Assembly: GCF_025290835.2 (NCBI RefSeq)
Contig: NZ_JAOCQD020000001.1
Coordinates: 2,666,001-2,730,000 of the forward strand
Direction of reading: 5' to 3'
Source: Aquabacterium sp. OR-4
GTDB taxonomy: Bacteria; Pseudomonadota; Gammaproteobacteria; Burkholderiales; Burkholderiaceae_C
DNA length: 64,000 nucleotides
Position numbers and translations under genes: made by a program. The notes under the pieces were generated by a model that searched no databases, was not told where the DNA came from, and saw nothing but the letters and a program-made list of their open reading frames with translations. Numbering within the stretch: the stretch's first letter is position 1; each line of letters begins with the position of its first letter. Shown one piece after another: positions 60,637-64,000 of this stretch.

Positions 60637-61920
60637 ATGGCCACGCTGATCCCCCTTGCCGAGCCCGTGCTGCACGCCCCCCGCCGCCCACCCGGCGACC
60701 TGCCCGGCAGCCCATCCGGCAGTGCCCCCGGGGCCCCGGCCGGCTTTGCCCTGTGGGCGCTGGGCTTTCGCCCGTTCTACCTGGCCGCGGCGCTGCTGGC
60801 CGCCATCAGCGTGCCGCTGTGGGCCCTGCAGGTGACCGGCTGGCTGGGCGGCGCCTACCTGCGCGGGCCGGTGTGGCATGCGCACGAGATGCTGTTCGGC
60901 TTTGCGCTGGCGGTGGTCACCGGTTTTCTGTTCACGGCCGGCCAGAACTGGAGCGGCCAGCCCACACCCAGGGGGCGCCAGCTGATGGCCCTGGCCGCGC
61001 TGTGGCTGGCCGCCCGCGTGCTGGTGCTGACGCCCTGGGCACTGGCCGCGGCGCTGGCCAACGTGGCCTTTCCGCTGGCGGCGGCCTGGGGCCTGGGCCG
61101 CGCGCTGTGGGCCGGCGGCAACCGGCGCAACTACTTCTTCGTGGCGCTGCTGGCGCTGTTCAGCGTGGCGGCCGGCCTGGTGCATGCGGTGCAGCTGGGC
61201 TGGCTGGCGGCACCGGGCGCGGCCTGGCAGCACACCGGCCTGCAGGCCGGGCTGGATGTGATGCTGCTGATCATGGCCGTGATGGCCGGCCGCGTGGTGC
61301 CGATGTTCACCAACAACGGCGTGCCCGGTGCCCATGCGCGGCGCGTGCCCTGGGTCGAGCAGGCGGCCATCGCCACGCCGCTGCTGCTGCTGGCGCTGGA
61401 ACTGGGCCTGGCCCTGCTGCCGGCCGGCGCGCCGGCCCTGCGTGCGCTGCTGGGCATGGCGGCACTGGCCGCTGCCCTGGTGCATGCGCAGCGCCTGTGG
61501 CTGTGGCAGCCCTGGGCCGCGCGGGCCAACCCGCTGGTGTGGGTGCTGCACGCGGCCTATGCCTTCATCCCGCTGCACCTGCTGCTGCGCGCGCTGGCGG
61601 CGGCCGGCTGGCTGGCGCCGGGCGCGGCCACGCATGCGCTGACGGTGGGCGCCATCGGCACGCTGTGCCTGGGCATGATGACCCGCACCGCCCGCGGCCA
61701 CACCGGCCGCCCGCTGCGCGCCGACCGCGCCGACCTGGCCTGCTACGCGCTGGTCATCGGCGCGGCACTGCTGCGCGTGCTGCTGCCGCTGGCCTGGCCC
61801 GCCGCCTACGGCGCGGCCATGCTGGCCTCGGCCCTGCTGTGGAGCGCGGCGTTCGGCCTGTATGCCCTGCACTACGGCCCCTGGCTGTGCCGCAGCCGCG
61901 CCGACGGGCGCCCGGGCTGA
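60637..61920 (+). CDS. nnrS: NnrS family membrane protein
   Basis: A 427-residue polytopic membrane protein with about 12 helices. The family motifs are LWALGFRPFYLAAALLAAISVPLWALQVTGWL, VWHAHEMLFGFALAVVTGFLFTA and AVMAGRVVPMFTNNGVPG; conserved His and Tyr residues are expected to bind haem and copper. NnrS helps cells withstand nitrosative stress. It lies 40 bp after nsrR on the same strand and is its probable target. Confidence 0.94.
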   Translation: MATLIPLAEPVLHAPRRPPGDLPGSPSGSAPGAPAGFALWALGFRPFYLAAALLAAISVPLWALQVTGWLGGAYLRGPVWHAHEMLFGFALAVVTGFLFTAGQNWSGQPTPRGRQLMALAALWLAARVLVLTPWALAAALANVAFPLAAAWGLGRALWAGGNRRNYFFVALLALFSVAAGLVHAVQLGWLAAPGAAWQHTGLQAGLDVMLLIMAVMAGRVVPMFTNNGVPGAHARRVPWVEQAAIATPLLLLALELGLALLPAGAPALRALLGMAALAAALVHAQRLWLWQPWAARANPLVWVLHAAYAFIPLHLLLRALAAAGWLAPGAATHALTVGAIGTLCLGMMTRTARGHTGRPLRADRADLACYALVIGAALLRVLLPLAWPAAYGAAMLASALLWSAAFGLYALHYGPWLCRSRADGRPG

Positions 61921-61960
61921 TGGCCGCCCGCGCCACGCCTCATCCGCCACGCAGGCTCGC

Positions 61961-63403
61961 ATGACGCCCAAGCCGATCCCGATCCATCCGCTGCCCGTGC
62001 CCGCCCCGGCGGCAGCCGAGCCTGCGCTGGTGTCGATGTACGAGGCCCAGGCCAGGATCTACCCGCGCGCCGTCACCGGCTGGTTCAACCGCTGGCGCTG
62101 GGCGCTGGTGTGGCTGACGCAGATCGTCTTCTACGGCCTGCCCTGGGCGCGCTGGAACGGCCGGCCGCTGATGCTGTTCGATCTGGAAGCGCGGCGCTTC
62201 GATGTGCTGGGCCTGGTGCTGCACCCGCAGGATTTCATCTACCTCACCGCCCTGCTGGTGATCAGCGCACTGGCGCTGTTCTTCTTCACCGCGGTGGCCG
62301 GGCGGCTGTGGTGCGGCTACGCCTGCCCGCAGACGGTGTACACCGAGATCTTCATGTGGGTGGAGCATCGCATCGAGGGCGACCGCCTGGCCCGCATGCG
62401 GCTGGACAAGCAGCCCTGGAACCTGCACAAGATCGGCCGCAAGGGCGCCAAACACGCAGTGTGGGCGGCCATCGGTCTGTACACCGGCTTCAGCTTCGTG
62501 GGCTACTTCGTGCCGATCCGCACGCTGGCGCTCGAGCTGGCCACGTTCAGCATCTCGCCGTGGTCGCTGTTCTGGGTGCTGTTCTACGGTGCGGCCACCT
62601 ATGGCAACGCCGGCTTCATGCGCGAGCAGATCTGCAAGTACATGTGCCCCTATGCGCGGTTTCAGAGCGCGATGATCGACGCCGACTCGATGATCATCAC
62701 CTACGACAGCGCCCGCGGCGATCCACGCGGCTCGCGCAAGCGCCACACCAATGCCCGCGCGCAGGGCCTGGGCGACTGCGTGGACTGCACCCTGTGCGTG
62801 CAGGTGTGCCCCACCGGCATCGACATCCGCCACGGCCTGCAGAACGAATGCATCGGCTGCGCCGCCTGCATCGACGTGTGCAACCAGGTGATGGACAAGA
62901 TGGGCAGCCCGCATGGCCTGATCCGCTACGCCACCGAGAACGGCGTGGCGCAACAGCTCAGCCGCGGCCAGATGCTGCGCCGCACGCTGCGCCCGCGCGT
63001 GCTGGTGTACGGCGCCATCCTGCTGGTGGTGGCCGGCGCCTTTGTGGCCAGTCTGGCGCTGCGCAGCCCGTTCCGGGTGGAGGTGCTGAAAGACCGCAGC
63101 ACCCTGGCCCGCCTGGTGGACGAAGGCGCAGTGGAGAACACCTACCGCCTGAGCATCAGCAACGGCAGCCACCAGCCGCAGCGCTACCGGCTGGCGGCCA
63201 GCGGCCTGACCGGCCTGGTGCTGAGCCCGGCCGGCACGCTGGAGGTGCCGGCCGGGCAGACCCAGGCCCTCACCGTGCACCTCACGCTGCCGCAGGCGGC
63301 CACCACCGGGCTGCGCGGCCAGAGCCACCCGATCCGCTTCGACATCCAGGATGCCGGCGGCGCGCAGGTGCACGAGCGCTCGGTGTTCTTCGTGCCGCGC
63401 TGA
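61961..63403 (+). CDS. ccoG: CcoG (FixG/RdxA), cbb3 oxidase assembly ferredoxin
   Basis: A 480-residue membrane Fe-S protein. Several helices; CGYACPQTVYTEIFMWVEHRIEG (the CcoG signature), two [4Fe-4S] sites CVDCTLCVQVCPTGIDI and CIGCAACIDVC, and a C-terminal immunoglobulin-like domain. CcoG reduces Cu(II) to Cu(I) for cbb3-type oxidase maturation. ATG at 61961. It follows nnrS by 40 bp. The ccoN/O/P genes were not seen within the window. Confidence 0.95.
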   Translation: MTPKPIPIHPLPVPAPAAAEPALVSMYEAQARIYPRAVTGWFNRWRWALVWLTQIVFYGLPWARWNGRPLMLFDLEARRFDVLGLVLHPQDFIYLTALLVISALALFFFTAVAGRLWCGYACPQTVYTEIFMWVEHRIEGDRLARMRLDKQPWNLHKIGRKGAKHAVWAAIGLYTGFSFVGYFVPIRTLALELATFSISPWSLFWVLFYGAATYGNAGFMREQICKYMCPYARFQSAMIDADSMIITYDSARGDPRGSRKRHTNARAQGLGDCVDCTLCVQVCPTGIDIRHGLQNECIGCAACIDVCNQVMDKMGSPHGLIRYATENGVAQQLSRGQMLRRTLRPRVLVYGAILLVVAGAFVASLALRSPFRVEVLKDRSTLARLVDEGAVENTYRLSISNGSHQPQRYRLAASGLTGLVLSPAGTLEVPAGQTQALTVHLTLPQAATTGLRGQSHPIRFDIQDAGGAQVHERSVFFVPR

Positions 63404-63790
63404 CCCCGCGCGCCGCGCCGCTCGCCCGCCCTGGCGATGCGGGCGTGTGAAGCGCGCGACACCGCCGGCCGCCCGCGCCGCGGCCTGGCGCTGCGGTGCA
63501 CGCCGGCCCAGCAACACTTGCGCGCGCCGCGGCGTGCAGAAGTCACGCGCCGGGCCCCGCCACTGGCATGGTGCTTGACGCCGGCGGCGGCCCGCCTGGC
63601 CGCACGGCTGGCGTGGTAACGCACCGACACAGGCCCCGCCCTCAGGCCCGCGCCCGCGCTGCCGAAAACCCGGGCAGTCCCCGGCTGCCGGGCGCCGCGT
63701 GCGCCTGCGCCGGGCCTGGTTCGGCCTGCGCCGGCCCGCCTGGGTGCGCGGCCGCTCACCGAGCCGCCACCCGCCCTACGCGCCACCGCC
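63404..63790. other. 387-bp intergenic stretch, nothing recognised
   Basis: Extremely GC-rich. No terminator with T-run, no plausible promoter pair, and no tRNA. Open frames on the opposite strand here look like GC artefacts. It should contain the promoter of the partial lipoprotein gene. Confidence 0.5.
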
Positions 63791-64000
63791 ATGTTTTCAC
63801 CCCTCATCGAGCAGCGGCCCCTGGCCGCCATGACGGCACTGACGCTGGCGCTCGCCGGTTGCGGCGGCGGCGGCGGGGGTGGCGATGCCGGCAGCACCAG
63901 CGCGCCGGTGGCCGCCGCACCGGCCAGCGCGGCCACCACCACCACCACCACCACCACGCCGCCCGCGGCCGACAGCAACACCAGCACCAGCACCACCGAG
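63791..64000 (+). CDS. Putative lipoprotein, Thr/Ser-rich (3' partial)
   Basis: An ATG at 63791 opens 70 codons that run off the window without a stop. The N-terminus (PLAAMTALTLALAGC) has a lipobox LAGC, with Cys at about residue 24, followed by a seven-Gly stretch (GGGGGGG) and an Ala/Thr/Ser-rich region with eight consecutive Thr codons. Gly-runs after the lipid Cys are frequent in betaproteobacterial exported lipoproteins. The rest of the gene is outside the window, so the function is not assigned. Confidence 0.7.
   Translation, partial: MFSPLIEQRPLAAMTALTLALAGCGGGGGGGDAGSTSAPVAAAPASAATTTTTTTTPPAADSNTSTSTTE

Overview
The window is about 64 kb of very GC-rich DNA (roughly 70% by eye) with dense, mostly short-spaced genes. 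Gene content points to a betaproteobacterium of the order Burkholderiales, probably near Rubrivivax, Leptothrix or Ideonella. Evidence includes the ubiJ-ubiB / fmdB-DUF502-aspS / nudB-EEP-clsB block, the NsrR-NnrS-CcoG set and an EpsL-like exopolysaccharide locus. No prophage, CRISPR array, rRNA operon or complete insertion sequence was seen. This placement is inference from gene content and has not been tested by a database search.

Layout. 1-7.5 kb: 3' end of a protein kinase fused to a UspA-like domain, a YkgJ-type Cys-cluster protein, a NarL-type response regulator, a MaoC-like hydratase overlapping an orphan ParA-like ATPase, a KefF/KefC-type pair, a TauE/SafE permease and a DUF1841 protein. 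7.5-14.4 kb: a peptide-type ABC binding protein, a divergent copper chaperone / CopA pair, an HD-GYP protein and a di-haem cytochrome c4. 14.5-28.3 kb: MoxR ATPase, GNAT, diguanylate cyclase, S9 peptidase, thioesterase, VWA protein, then TamA and TamB. 28.3-34.8 kb: tRNA-Arg(CCU), a candidate leader peptide with a structured RNA ahead of rsgA, and a four-gene run with a His-rich protein, a TonB-dependent receptor and two HupE-like membrane proteins (probable metal uptake). 34.9-41.4 kb: a FeeM-like N-acyl amino acid synthase, an ATP-dependent DNA ligase with its exonuclease, a 272-bp MITE-like element, clsB and an EEP-family protein. 41.4-50.5 kb: nudB, a class I DAHP synthase, an AbrB/Doc toxin-antitoxin pair, aspS, DUF502, fmdB, a sodium:solute symporter, ubiB and ubiJ. 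50.7-59.2 kb: exopolysaccharide genes (initiating glycosyltransferase, EpsL-like barrel, galE, manC, rfbB, rfbA, wecB). 59.2-64 kb: cysQ, then nsrR-nnrS-ccoG and the start of a lipoprotein gene cut by the window edge.

How genes work together. The copper chaperone and CopA form a copper-export pair. TamA and TamB form the outer-membrane assembly module. The sugar-nucleotide genes supply UDP-Gal, GDP-Man, dTDP-4-keto-6-deoxyglucose and UDP-ManNAc to the lipid-linked polymer begun by the glycosyltransferase. NsrR probably represses its own promoter and the nitric-oxide-response gene nnrS. The GGDEF and HD-GYP proteins make and break c-di-GMP, but nothing in the sequence ties them to a particular output.

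Most unusual non-coding features: (1) the 272-bp element at 38951-39222, with perfect 33-bp terminal inverted repeats and two inner branched stems, whose end supplies the stop codon of clsB; (2) an 87-bp repeat family with an 8-bp-stem hairpin, present in opposite orientations at two convergent gene junctions; (3) two equal-geometry dyads in the nsrR promoter; (4) the small ORF and nested stems ahead of rsgA.
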